The position numbers and the translations under genes are program-made. A stretch of DNA of 64,000 bases from Notamacropus eugenii (taxonomy: Eukaryota > Chordata > Mammalia > Diprotodontia > Macropodidae): assembly GCF_028372415.1 (NCBI RefSeq), contig NC_092872.1:513484224-513548223 (forward strand). Reading direction: 5' to 3'. Under the pieces are notes generated by a model. The model was not told the DNA's origin. It worked only from the letters and a program-made list of their open reading frames with translations, and did no database searches. This document shows, piece by piece, positions 1 to 10,659 of the stretch (positions are counted from its first letter, which is position 1; each line of letters starts with the position of its first letter).

Positions 1-135
1 CTTCTATATGTGTTATCTCCCAATTAGAATGTGAGCTCCTTGAGAGCAAGGATTGTTAAACTTTTACATTTGTATCCCCAGTGCTTAGCAGTGATTTGCT
101 TATAGTAAGCACTTAATTGATACTTTTTCATTTAT
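1..135 (+). repeat. L2-type LINE 3' tail
   Basis: The text 'tagaatgtgagctccttgag' through 'tgtatccccagtgcttagca' to 'agtaagcacttaattgata' is the characteristic 3' end of L2 (also borrowed by CORE-SINEs). The copy is diverged and cut by the window edge. Confidence 0.7.
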
Positions 136-2161
136 TCATCCATCCATCACCCTGCTGACTTTTCGATGGTATCCTGGCTACAAAAGGGCTTCTTCCTGTG
201 AATCCTCCTCTAACATTTTTGGTCCCCCTACCCATGTCCTTGCTCCCTATTCTCTTAGACCATCAGAGTTAGATGAGGTCTATTTCCCTCGGAGGGGGAA
301 TATGACTTTGGTACACTGCTACAGCAAAGAGTCTAAATGCTAATTCTATTATGGTCTATTCTCTACTTTTACCACTGTAACAGGAAATTGTCCCAATGAG
401 CTCAGGCCATGAGCATATGCAGAATGCCAGTGATGCACAATGGAAGAGTCTGGAAAGCCTGCTTCTGGGAAAGTCCTGATGATGTGTAATGGAAATGTCT
501 TAGAAAGATTTTGGAGCATTCTTAGATATTCTCTGTTTCCAGTCTATTAACCTTGTAGTGAATGGTAGCTTCTTGGCTTGGCCATGGTCACGGAGTTATA
601 CTTGGAAACAGGGTAAAGGGAACATTCAAAAGATTTCATTTGGTCTCAGCTTCAACCTTTTTCTTGATCTATTTCACGGATGATATCGGTGGCCAACAAT
701 GCCGTAAGGTGAGAGGTCTTAAATCCTACCCTTCCAAGGCTGACATGTGACTCCATGAATATGGTCATTTGTTCTTTATTCTGTTGTTTATTCTTTTATT
801 TTAGGTATAGAAAGTTGGAAGCTTTTCACCTTGTGAGTTGTGGAAGATCAGAAAAGGCATATATCTTGTGGTCAGGGAGCTGAATCCATGCCAGGTGTTG
901 CAGCCAGCCTAGCATTAATGATCCAAGGAGGATGGAAAGACTTCAAGACAACTCAGAAGTAGTTGAGAATAGATCTCCCCAGACAGCAATGTAACATTTT
1001 TGCCTGAACTTGGTGGGACTAATGCTATGTAGAAATTATGTCAAATCTATGTTCACTTTCCTCAGACTGAAGTGATATAGGGAAGCATGTGCCCCTTAAA
1101 ATGGTGGGGGGTACACAGATGTTTTTACTTCTGTAATTGTAATTTCTTCTAAGTAAACATCTCTTTGTAAAATCTAAGTTTTGTTCATTGGTTAAACAGA
1201 ACTAGGCTACTAGTCCCTTGGGCTAACAGTTGGGGGTGGCAATCTGGAGTGGGATTTCCAGCCAATAGCATTGACACACTCTTCAGGGTCAGGGATACAG
1301 CCAGCCTAGCTCTGGGATATTGAGATGAGGGTGCTAGCTACACTAGTCTAGCTTTTTATTTATTTATTTTTTTGGCTTCTTTCAGACTTTCTGTCCACTT
1401 TCTTCATTTCCTAGACTGACCTATAGGTCATGAAGTAGATCAAGGAAGGTCCTCAGGACACTGCTGAGAGAGGCCCCTGGAAGCACTTCAATTTCTTCCC
1501 CACTTGTTTAAGTCCTTCTACTAGCTGCCTATTTCCTATTGTGCTGTATTAGGGATAATCAGGGCTCCAGTTCCTCCTTCATTTTCTGGTCCCTTAAGAT
1601 TCCACATTATAGTTACCTCCTTTCCTTCTCCACCATTGGGGCAGCTCTGATTACCTCAGCTTTACTTGGTAGTTGGCTTTTCCTTGGGACACTGCCGAGG
1701 GGTTAAGAATGGAGGTTGGGGAATAACATTGTCCCAAGAATGTGAGTTATGGCGTCACACTGGACAAAATGGGCCTTTCTTAAGCGAGCGTGGTAAGGAG
1801 GAAGGACTGTGCATGGTGTTAGCAGGGACAGAGGATGTGATGGTCTTCAGTTACTTTTTTTTTTTTAAATAAGAATTACCTTGTTATGTTTTCCCCCCAC
1901 TTTTTCTCTCACCATTGTTGAATTTTCTGCATTTTGGAACTTTGAGCTGCTTCTTAGGATACCTCTTACTTTGCCCTCTTTCTGTAATTCCTTTCTCATT
2001 TCTCCTAGTTTAACTTCCCACTCTTCAGGCACAGGGACAATGTTATTTTTCTCTTCCCTATTTAGAATGTCCCACAATACTCAGCCTAGAACACACATGT
2101 ACTTACTGGCCAGTGTCCTTGGCCAAAACCAGGAGGATTCTCCTCAAATTTCGCTCAATTA
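136..2161. other. Non-coding stretch, little recognisable
   Basis: No gene or clear repeat. There is a short T/A-rich tract near 1353-1373, a poly-T near 1856-1866, and a very weak L2-like tail around 1970-2100. Reading frames of 62-93 codons here have no recognisable domain. Confidence 0.5.
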
Positions 2162-2515
2162 ACAATATTTAAATATTTGGTACGTCAGACACTGTGCAAA
2201 GTGCTGAATTGACAAAGAAAGGTAAGTCAGTGCCTTTCAGGAGCTTATATGGCAATAGGAACAAACAATAAGTAAATAAATAGGTACATAAGAGATGCAT
2301 AACAAGCAGATAGAAAGCATTCTTAGAAGGCAAGGCTAGCAGCAGAGGAAGGACCTTTTTAAGAAGGCAACATTTGAGCTGAACCTTGAAAGAATATGGG
2401 ATTTTACAAGGTGAAGGGGAGGAGGAACATTCCAGGCAGAAGCACAGTCAATGCTAAGATGCAGTGATGGGGAAACTGAGTGTTGTCTGCAAGGAGCAGC
2501 AATCCAGTGAATATA
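2162..2515 (-). repeat. L2-type LINE 3' fragment, reverse orientation
   Basis: Reads as reverse-complement L2: a tail-like start with 'cagacactgtgcaaagtgct', then 'aggagcttatatggcaata', then 'acatttgagctgaaccttga' and 'aacattccaggcagaag', phrases typical of the antisense L2 3' region. Confidence 0.7.
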
Positions 2516-2609
2516 TCCTTTTCTTTTCTTTATTCCCAGGTCAGATATGACCTTGACCATGAGGCCTTCCCTTACTACATCAGTTAGATGTGAACTGCTC
2601 TAATATTCT

Positions 2610-2815
2610 CCATAGCATTACTGGATCTTAGATCTATATCTAGAAGTGAACTTAGGGACCATTTAGTCCAAATTCCTCATTTAACAGATGAAGAAATTAA
2701 GAATCAGAGATGGGGATTTACTTGCCCCAATTCTCACAACCACTAAGTGGCGAAGGCAACATTTGATTTCAGGCTCTTCCCTCCAACCAAGCTCAGTGCT
2801 CTTTCCACCTTCGTA
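2610..2815 (-). repeat. MIR-like CORE-SINE, reverse orientation
   Basis: 'ttagggaccatttagtccaa', 'cctcatttaacagatgaaga' and 'gctcagtgctctttccacc' are in the order expected of an antisense MIR-family SINE. Confidence 0.65.
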
Positions 2816-2819
2816 TTTA

Positions 2820-3145
2820 TCGTTTATGTTACTCATTTCTTCTTCATATATTCCCCTTGTAGTTTGTGTTCTCTTTTTGTGCATGTGTCTGGTCTCCTTA
2901 ACTAGATTGTAAGTCTTTTGAGGCTATGGACTATGTTCTGTGTCTTTGTATTTTCCTTATTCCCTATGCCTAATGCAGGAATCAGCCAAGAGTAAGAACC
3001 CAGAAAATACATGATAACTTCATTAACTGATTTCTAGAATATAGTCTTCCTGTGGGTAGTGACTGGATCTTATTTATTTTGTGTCCCTAAAACCCAGTAC
3101 ATTGCCCAGAGCTGGTGTTTTTAAAATGTCTGTGGAATTTGATGA
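2820..3145 (+). repeat. Two successive L2-type tails
   Basis: Two diverged copies of the same 3' end follow each other, one ending near 2990 ('tagattgtaagtcttttgag') and one at about 3040-3145 ('tgtccctaaaacccagtaca'). Confidence 0.55.
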
Positions 3146-3827
3146 ATTAAACTGAATGGCATAGAACAGTGTAGTGGAAAGAGACAGGGACTGAGTCAGG
3201 AAACCTGGACACTAGGAGTAAAGGGGTTAATGGATATGAAGATGCTTTGACAAATATATAGAACTGTACAAATGCATTCTCCACCCCTCCATTCACTTTG
3301 CGATTCTGACTAGATGCAGGATCCTCGGCTCTCTGACTGACATGTGGGGCTTTCTAAATAAGCAAGGATGAAATTAAATTCTTTTTTCATATAGAGAAGC
3401 TCAAATTCTCTCAAACAACAAATATGACAGCAGAAAATGAACACAAATCACTAGGTGAGCCAGGCCTGCTTCTTTTCCCAAAGCAGGAGCAGCAGAAAAT
3501 TCACCAATTCACAGAAATAATGAAGTGCGTTCCTTGAGAAGCAGCTCAGCATCTCTGAGGGAGCAGGAGAGTTGGCCACCATTGCAATGGTGATGATTAC
3601 ATGGCACAAACCAAAGACAGACACGTTCACTGAGATGGGCCAGGGACCAAGGCACTCTTATTCAGCTTGTAAGTGAACGAGAAAGGGAACTGAAGTATAT
3701 GATGTGATATACCTCTACGTTGTACAGACCCACCTGATTTCATCACATTTGCCCATCTAGGGGATTCTCTTGTGCTCTTACAAACAGAACTGAAAGGGCT
3801 TCCATATGTGTAGATATATAGATATAG

Positions 3828-3828
<1 letters not shown>
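3146..3828. other. Non-coding stretch, nothing identified
   Basis: No gene, RNA or clear transposon recognised. Sequence is of ordinary complexity. Confidence 0.5.

Positions 3829-3912
<84 letters not shown>
3829..3912 (+). repeat. (TG)n microsatellite
   Basis: About 41 uninterrupted TG units, the longest pure dinucleotide run in the window and therefore likely length-polymorphic. Confidence 0.98.
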
Positions 3913-3913
<1 letters not shown>

Positions 3914-3924
3914 ACTAGGTTAGG

Positions 3925-4225
3925 AGATAACACATTCTAGTCTTGAATCTACCACCATATGACTATGGGCAAATCATGTTCCCTTTCTGAACCTCAGTTT
4001 CCTATTCTGTAAAATGGGAAGGTATAGACTAAATGGTCTCTCTGGTTCCTTTCATTTCTAACATTTTGTTATGTTCTGATGCCCCATCTGGTTTAACATT
4101 CTGTATGTTATGCTTCAAAGCCTCTTTCAATTCCAATATCCAATAGTCTATGCTCTAAGGTCCCCTAGAGTCATAACATTCTGTTCTAAATTCACTTCCA
4201 ACTCTAACATTCTATGATTCTATGA
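3925..4225 (+). repeat. MIR-like SINE with an amplified 3' tail
   Basis: A MIR core ('gactatgggcaaatcatgtt', 'cctcagtttcctattctgta') is followed by four or five degenerate copies of a 31-40 nt unit of the type 'ttccaactctaacattctat'. The tail has become a small minisatellite. Confidence 0.7.
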
Positions 4226-4534
4226 CAACAGAATAAATACTGGTCAATTCAGTCAAAATGGTCTATTCAGTTGATGTGGCACTTATGGACAATTTACAGG
4301 ATAGCCTGAGTACTAGCAAGCATCCATGAGGTCTTGGTAATGTCACATTCCTATGCCTACTGGAACAAGGGTAATTTAACTCTTTAGGATTTCTATGTAC
4401 AAAAGGGTAGTTGCTCTTAACACTGAAGTTTACTCATTGTCAGCTTAGACTTTGTGCATATTCTACCTTGTGTGACAATAATAACACCCAAAGTCTTTAT
4501 ACATTTTTAAATGAGGGAGGATGCTTTATGGGAA

Positions 4535-4715
4535 ACTTTGGAGAAGGGGGGAAAGAGCTCTGGATTTGAGGTAAGAGGAGCTGAATTCACATCCTGAATC
4601 TGCCAAAGGACCTTTGACAAGTCACTTGACCTCTTTAGACCTCTGTTTTTTAATCTATAAAATGAGATTGGATTAAGTGACCTTGAAGATACTTTGTAGC
4701 TTTAAATCTATGAAC
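4535..4715 (+). repeat. MIR-like CORE-SINE
   Basis: 'gacaagtcacttgacctctt' and 'aatctataaaatgagattgg', followed by 'tagctttaaatctatgaact', form a sense MIR-family copy. Confidence 0.75.
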
Positions 4716-5179
4716 TATATTTACTTTATTTCAATAGATGATATGCAAAAATACATGTTAAACGCACACTGAGTTTCTTCAGGAATATCCCTTATATCAG
4801 AGTTGTGTTGCACAGAGACATGTGCCTTGATGATCTCTATACCATTTCAGGGAACAGATCCAAAGCACATAGTAAACTCCAACATGAATGACTTGGTTTA
4901 TCAAGTATCATGATGTCCAGAAAAAAAAAATACAGCTAGTTTTAGTGGATGTCAATTTTTCTCTTGTATCTGCTGACCTTTGATACAAATAATCAAATGC
5001 CAACCTCAATTTCATTTGGAACAAAATGGGCTACAGGGTTCTAACTTTTTTTTTAAGCCTCTGAGCTGGAAAAACAAGAGATTTTTTTTTTTTTTTTAAA
5101 GAGCCACAGCTAACATGCATGGAGTTGTCCTGATTGAGATGCCCACAGTGCCTAAATATAGCTCATCCTCTAGGAAAGA

Positions 5180-6560
5180 AAAAAAAAGCAAGTATTGTTA
5201 GCTTCTTGGGCTCACCGAGGTGTGCACGCTGAACGACAGCCAGAAAGTTCTCTCAAACCCCAAACTGTGACATCCGCCTTAGGCTCCAGGCATTCTCTTC
5301 CCCCTGCCGGGTTAGCCTCATGTAACATTTACACTGGATTTAATAGGAGAACATGACATGCACTGATTTTTCAACAAACTCTTGCTATTTCAGAGGAGAG
5401 CCGGGGAAGGAGCCGCACACCAAATCCCCTTCTATTTTTGGTACACTTAACGCAGCCAGCCATCTCTGCGTCCTATATATCATTTAACCAACTGCTTTGC
5501 AATTCTTCCAGGGTGTGGTGTAATGACTGATTTAAAATCACTGCATTGCTAAAACTGCATTGTTCTTCATCAAGTTGAGTCATTTTTATGGGAAGTGTCA
5601 AGCTCCCTAACAAATAGAGGCTGCCAGAGAAATCAAGTTCTTCATCTTCAAGCTCCAGCTAAATAGTTTATAGCTTTAATCTGCTCACTGAGGTGTGCAG
5701 TCTATGACAGTAATTATAAATGCAAGGAGAAATTACAGCCAAATGCTTTAACTGCATTAGGAGCCATTTGATGAACAATCATGATTGCCTGCTCATTTTC
5801 AACAATAGAGGGCACGTTAGTGTCAATGCATTAGAGGTTTTCAGCTCCGCTCTGCTCTTTCTTCCATTTACCGCAGAATGTCACTTGTCTCCTATAAAGT
5901 AGAAAAAAAAGCACCGTGGAAGCTTTAAACTTGATGGTAGGAGAAAAAAAAGACAAAGGAGGAAATGCAGAGAAAAACTGTTTATCATGATGACTTTTTT
6001 TTTGGTGGATGGCTTTTGGGGGAATTGTTTTGTAGTAACTTTGCTTTAAAAATGAGCTCGAAGCAGGTAACTGCCCGTTTAGTTATTAGGGACTGGGGGG
6101 GAAAAACCAAGCAAAACAAAACAAAACTCTCTCCCCAAGCTCTCCCAGAGGATCCTCCACAGATAATGACTTCTGGAAATGGAAGGAAAGTTTAAAATCA
6201 GACCATGGAGAAACTCAACAACGAACCATCTGCAGTTGTTTTGGGCCCCTCCGTTCGATATCACGGTCACCATCTGTAGTCAGAGCTAGCAAAGGTAGAT
6301 AACACGCAATTTTATTCTTTTTTTAAAATCTCCTCCTCTTCCCTCCTCCTCTGTGGAAAGACGTTTTTAATTTAGCTGAAGAATTACACAAATGTATTTT
6401 AAAGACATAAATCCATATAAAAAATATGAGCTAATTAAAACATTGCACTCCCTGCCGTTCATAGATTTTCAATTTAGCGCAAGGAAAAAAAATGCATCTG
6501 GTTAAATGAAAAGATGATCCTGATGGCAGATTGCAGTAAAGGAAAAATAATGTTACTCTA
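5180..6560. promoter_or_regulatory. Candidate conserved non-coding block (inferred)
   Basis: A repeat-poor island between retroposon-rich DNA. It is AT-rich with homeodomain-type cores, for example gctaattaaaac near 6430, and short homopolymer runs. Nothing codes here. I infer possible enhancer function from its unique character and its position in a developmental transcription-factor gene. Conservation was not measured. Confidence 0.3.
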
Positions 6561-9172
6561 TATTCAAGTCCCAAATTACAGACTTCAAAAGCCTGAATGA
6601 GGGAAGAAGGGGAGAAGGTACAACAGAGATAAAAACCTACTGCAGTTGAAAAGATTTAGTCTGGATCACTCAGCTAAAACCCATGTATTCAAAAGGTGAC
6701 ATGTTAGTTTAGTTCTTTCACTGTGGAATCCCATGGTCTATCATTTGATCTGGCTTCTGATATTAATTCTAGGTGGGGGACATTTTCTACCAAGACATGA
6801 AGTGGTTTGAAATCTCTTTTGGTGGAAGGCCTACTCATGTTGATGACATCATAGATCCTGGAAATATCAAACTATTTCATATTTTAAGAATAAATTATTG
6901 TGAGCATCAGAATTGCCTCAGTGATTGCACTTCTCCCAGTCTTATTTCGTACAACAGCAGGGTTCCACAGAATAGTTTTTGGGAAACCCCATAGTAGGTC
7001 AGTTTCACCATCCACATTGTCAACATCTGGTTTTCAGTTGGACCATTATGTGTGTATTTTGACTAGTGGATTAAAATCTCCCACCCTATAACCCATATCT
7101 TTTCCCAAGAGGCTTTGCCTTGACCCATCAAAGACACACTGACACTATGAAAGTATTCCAAGTGTCATAAGCATGGCTATCTTTTCCCTGGAGGCAACCG
7201 CCATTCATACAATGGCACTTTTCAGGGTGGGGCCATGTCACCACTGGCCCAACTCCTGGAACAGTTTCGTTCCAGGAATGGTCCATGGCGGGATGAGCTT
7301 AACTCCCACTGTTACCCAGGCACTATTCCCACCCCCAACATTCCATTTTGGAACCATCTATCAAAAGATACATCTTAATAAACAGGGCAGACATTCTAAT
7401 TTGCTCAGACCTCACACAAATTTTCAGATGGGGTATCCTTGTGTGCATTTAAATAATAAATAGCCCAATCCCTTAGGGCCAGTTCTATGTTACGGGATTG
7501 CGGTATTCCTTATCCTATTCTTAAGATGAAATTGCCTTGAACACTGTTCTCTAATGTGTGTGGTATGTTTTAATTGTGGAGACTGGGAACGAGCCCAGAA
7601 AAGGGGGGGTGGAATCATTTGAGTCAAAATATGTTCTACCCAAAATGAGGCATGCTAAAACTCAAACATTTTTGATAAAATCCAGACAATGCTTTTCTAA
7701 ATGGCCTATCATTTTGTACAATTTGTGCTTTCACAAATACCAACCAAAATTATAACTCCAGATAACAAGGCTATCACTGTCGTTGCTCTTTAAAATGCAC
7801 ATTGCTTTGCAGCAGGTAAGATATGGCCTGCATACTCAGATCTGTGACAATCTCAGAAATTGAGGCATTTTGTTAATTACACGGCTGGCCAGAATATCAG
7901 AAACACACCTTATTTCTAAGTATAAGTACAAAATTAGCCAACGTGGATCTTATTCTTGTTTATGGATGGGTCTCCTCCCTCTCAGCTCCCCCTGCCTCTT
8001 CCTTTTTTTTTCAAATCCCTGACTTAAATATACAAATCTGATTCACTTCCATCCTTTCCCAGAATCTTGGCAACAAAACTGATATGGGGATGGGGGTGGG
8101 GAGTTAGTTTTATTATGAAGATAAGATGAATGGGGCACCTTTAAGCTCTAAATGTGAAATATTCATCAAGAAAAAAGCCATGGCAATGCCCTACTAGAAA
8201 TGATAACTTATATAGTTAACAGAAGCTACTTGTGTGTGGGTTTCCAAATTATTGGTTTACCTTCACGTTTCTAGAATAAACACTGCAGCCTTCTAATGCT
8301 TTAAATGTCTTCTAGGGACGGCATTTGTTTTTTTTTTAAACCTCATCCTATTTGTATATTGTAATATTTTGGCAGCGATATTGACTTTTAAAAATGTTTA
8401 CAAACCAAACAGGTGGAAAATTGGTCCTGATCATATAATGAATACCCACTATCTATTTGTTCTTCTGTCTGTGTTGCATTCACTGCTATGGAATTTGAAG
8501 CATTTCTCTAGGCATTCAGTTCATGTTCTTCTTGCTTTTTAAGGCAAGAAACAGCTGAATGCTGAGTTATGGAGACCTTAACCTGTTATGAATCAAATAA
8601 ACAGGACTGAGCCCCCAACCTCCCAAGTAGGCGTTCTTCAGATTGTCTTTTAACTCTAGCAAAAATCGATACAAATGAAGCTTGGAAAGACGGGCAGGAG
8701 TCTGGCAATAATCATTTTTAATTAACATGGTAAAAACATGCAAACAAAAGAACAACAGGAGTCATTTGGGCCAAAGGAGCAGGTAGAGCAGTGGATTTTT
8801 TTTTCTGACCAAAAGCTCTAAGGCCCCACCCTCCCCACCCCCCCACTGTGTGCAGAGTCCTGAGTGACGCATCTTTATAATGGTCAATCTGTTCATTTTG
8901 GCCACTGCCATGTGCCATAGTTATAAACAGGGTTGGCTTTATAAGTAGTGGAGGGTGCCACCTGTATTGTGGAATGCGACTGGTTACAAAAGGCTCCCTA
9001 CCCTGGCAAAATATCTCCCTCATTGGTTTGGCCATGGGATATGAAATTCTCATATTATGCACTCCTTTGAGTTAAGGTGCTGAAGGTCTATTTAAAATGG
9101 AAATGCTCTCTGGAAGTGCTAACGCCATAATAAGCCAGGAACGTTTTATTATGAACTGTTATGTTGGTTTGA
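6561..9172. other. Non-coding stretch with few repeats
   Basis: No gene recognised; a 114-codon minus-strand frame at 8718-9062 has no identifiable domain. Poly-T runs lie near 8006 and 8329. A hairpin at 7232-7289 is listed separately. Large parts (7800-9170) show no transposon phrases and could include regulatory DNA. Confidence 0.4.
7232..7289. other. Imperfect hairpin / inverted repeat
   Basis: Inner arms TCCTGGAAC (7254-7262) and GTTCCAGGA (7269-7277) pair perfectly around a 6-nt loop. Outward, ACCA (7240-7243) pairs TGGT (7279-7282) and GCCATG (7232-7237) pairs CATGGC (7284-7289). A 10-nt bulge lies on the left arm. This gives 19 paired positions in 58 nt. Confidence 0.75.
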
Positions 9173-9209
9173 ATTTAGGCCTTGCTCTGTCCCCAAATCG
9201 GGCCTAAAT
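9173..9209. other. Perfect 9-bp inverted repeat
   Basis: ATTTAGGCC at 9173-9181 and GGCCTAAAT at 9201-9209 flank a 19-nt spacer. It lies in a repeat-free stretch. Confidence 0.8.
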
Positions 9210-9439
9210 AAAACCTGAGTTTGACTTAAGATTGGTTTTATTTATTTTTCTTATATGCCAATATTATTTTCTTTCTTCAAATCAGTATAAGCATTAACTG
9301 GATTAGAGAATCCATCAGGACTAAGAAATCTATCTGATCCAGAAGGAACTGGATGTAAGATGAGTGAATTTAATGAGGGGTGCAGAGGACAGCATCCTGT
9401 GAAGGCAAGACCAGGTGAAGTGGTAGAATGGGGAAGCCC

Positions 9440-9506
9440 AGTCAGCTAATGGTCACCAGAAGGGCTCAGGTCACCTAGTCAGCTAATGGTCACCAGAAGG
9501 GCTCAG
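9440..9506. repeat. Exact 30-bp local tandem duplication
   Basis: Bases 9440-9469 and 9477-9506 are identical over 30 nt, separated by 7 nt (period 37). The lack of divergence indicates a recent or maintained duplication. Confidence 0.95.
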
Positions 9507-9509
9507 TGA

Positions 9510-10640
9510 ACTTAAGCCAAGAGCATTTAAGGACAGATGAGCTTCTATGACTACTGTGTCATTTCCCCCAAGGCTGGGCCCTGTTTATAACCATGGTCAA
9601 ATGGTCAAATCTGAGTGACCTAGGATGAGTCACTTCCTAGAGAGCATTACAAAGATGGCAAAAATGAATGGATCGGCTATGCATCCAAATGTAACCTTTG
9701 TCCTAGGAGGTGGAGTAGGTGGTCTGGGGTCTGATGACAATGTGAAGCACTGAACGTATATGGTACATTTAGGAACAAAGGAAGACAGGATTAGGATTGA
9801 AGCTGGTCACCCTGGAGCACATTGGCAATGGGTGGGTTGAAAGTCATCAAACTATTTATTGAGAGTAAAATTCCATGTGCATGCATTGATGCTACCTTTG
9901 ATACAGGGGAACATTGAGATAATTCCATAGAAATATGAAGAGTGATAGAGGAAAATAGGCCTCCTCTCTTTTCAGCTGGATAGACTGCACAGAAGAACTT
10001 TATAACCCGCTTATGTCGCAGATGCAACACCTCTTCTTAAGGGTAAGAAAAGGCATGCCTGCTCCCCCACCCCACCCCCAAAAGTGGGCAGCATAACTAC
10101 TGTTAAAAGTAGAACAACAACAATAAAAAGTGTTTAAATACAAGGAACAATGAAAAAGTTAGCCTCTGGTTATTCAGGAGCTGATAACCAGTCTGTAGCA
10201 TGTGTCTGCCCCTAGTTTCTCCTCCATCTCCCTCCTGCTGCTCATCTTTGGGCTATTTCAAGCACTTGTTAGAACTTCTAGAAGAGGGCTGAGTGGTGAA
10301 ATGCCAATACGTCCCCTTGAAAGCAGCTCTACAAAAAAAAAAAAAAGGCTGGTGGAAGAGGAGGTTGAAACTACTGGCTAAAATGAGGTTTGAGGATAAT
10401 CTGTGAATTTTGTGTATCTAAGTTTATTTGGTTCCCCTCCCTGCCCCCACCTCCCCTCTGACAGGGATAATGGAGAATTGGTTGTAACCCATCTATTATG
10501 CTTTGCTCTCTTAAGAAATAAGTCCTAATCCAGCAAACTGGCATGCTGTTTGAACCTTTGGGAATGTTGACTGCATCTAAGCAAATACATCTTCTTTACA
10601 AGGCTCCTTACAATCCCGACCTTACAATTCACCTTGGGAG
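9510..10640. other. Non-coding stretch next to the coding exon
   Basis: No clear repeat or RNA. Contains a C-rich run near 10061-10080 and a poly-A near 10332-10346. If the donor after the TSHZ2 stop is skipped, this would be the beginning of a retained 3' UTR. Confidence 0.4.
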
Positions 10641-10644
10641 CAAA

Positions 10645-10659
10645 CGCATACCTTCAGAA
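10645..10659 (-). other. TSHZ2: Probable splice donor 8 nt after the TSHZ2 stop codon
   Basis: After the TAG at 10662-10660 the minus strand reads TTCTGAAG then GTATGC. The last exon base would be 10652 and the intron GT is at 10651-10650. AAG|GTATG matches the donor consensus at -2, -1, +1, +2, +3 and +5. I recall that mammalian TSHZ2 has its 3' UTR in a separate distant exon, which fits. The stop lies well within 50 nt of the junction, so the spliced mRNA should not be a nonsense-mediated decay target. Confidence 0.7.

Larger units (their letters stand above)
1..10651 (-). other. TSHZ2: TSHZ2 intron 2 (or 3' flank if the donor is not used)
   Basis: The sequence downstream of the stop on the minus strand contains no further coding similarity to TSHZ proteins. 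With the donor at 10651 used, this is intron 2 leading to a remote 3' UTR exon. If it is not used, the proximal part would be 3' UTR. I could not settle a polyadenylation signal by eye, since several AATAAA-like hexamers occur by chance in this AT-rich DNA. Confidence 0.65.

Noticed and set aside
8718..9062. 114-codon minus-strand frame as a gene
   Set aside because: No domain, no similarity recognised, and it includes a C-rich low-complexity segment.
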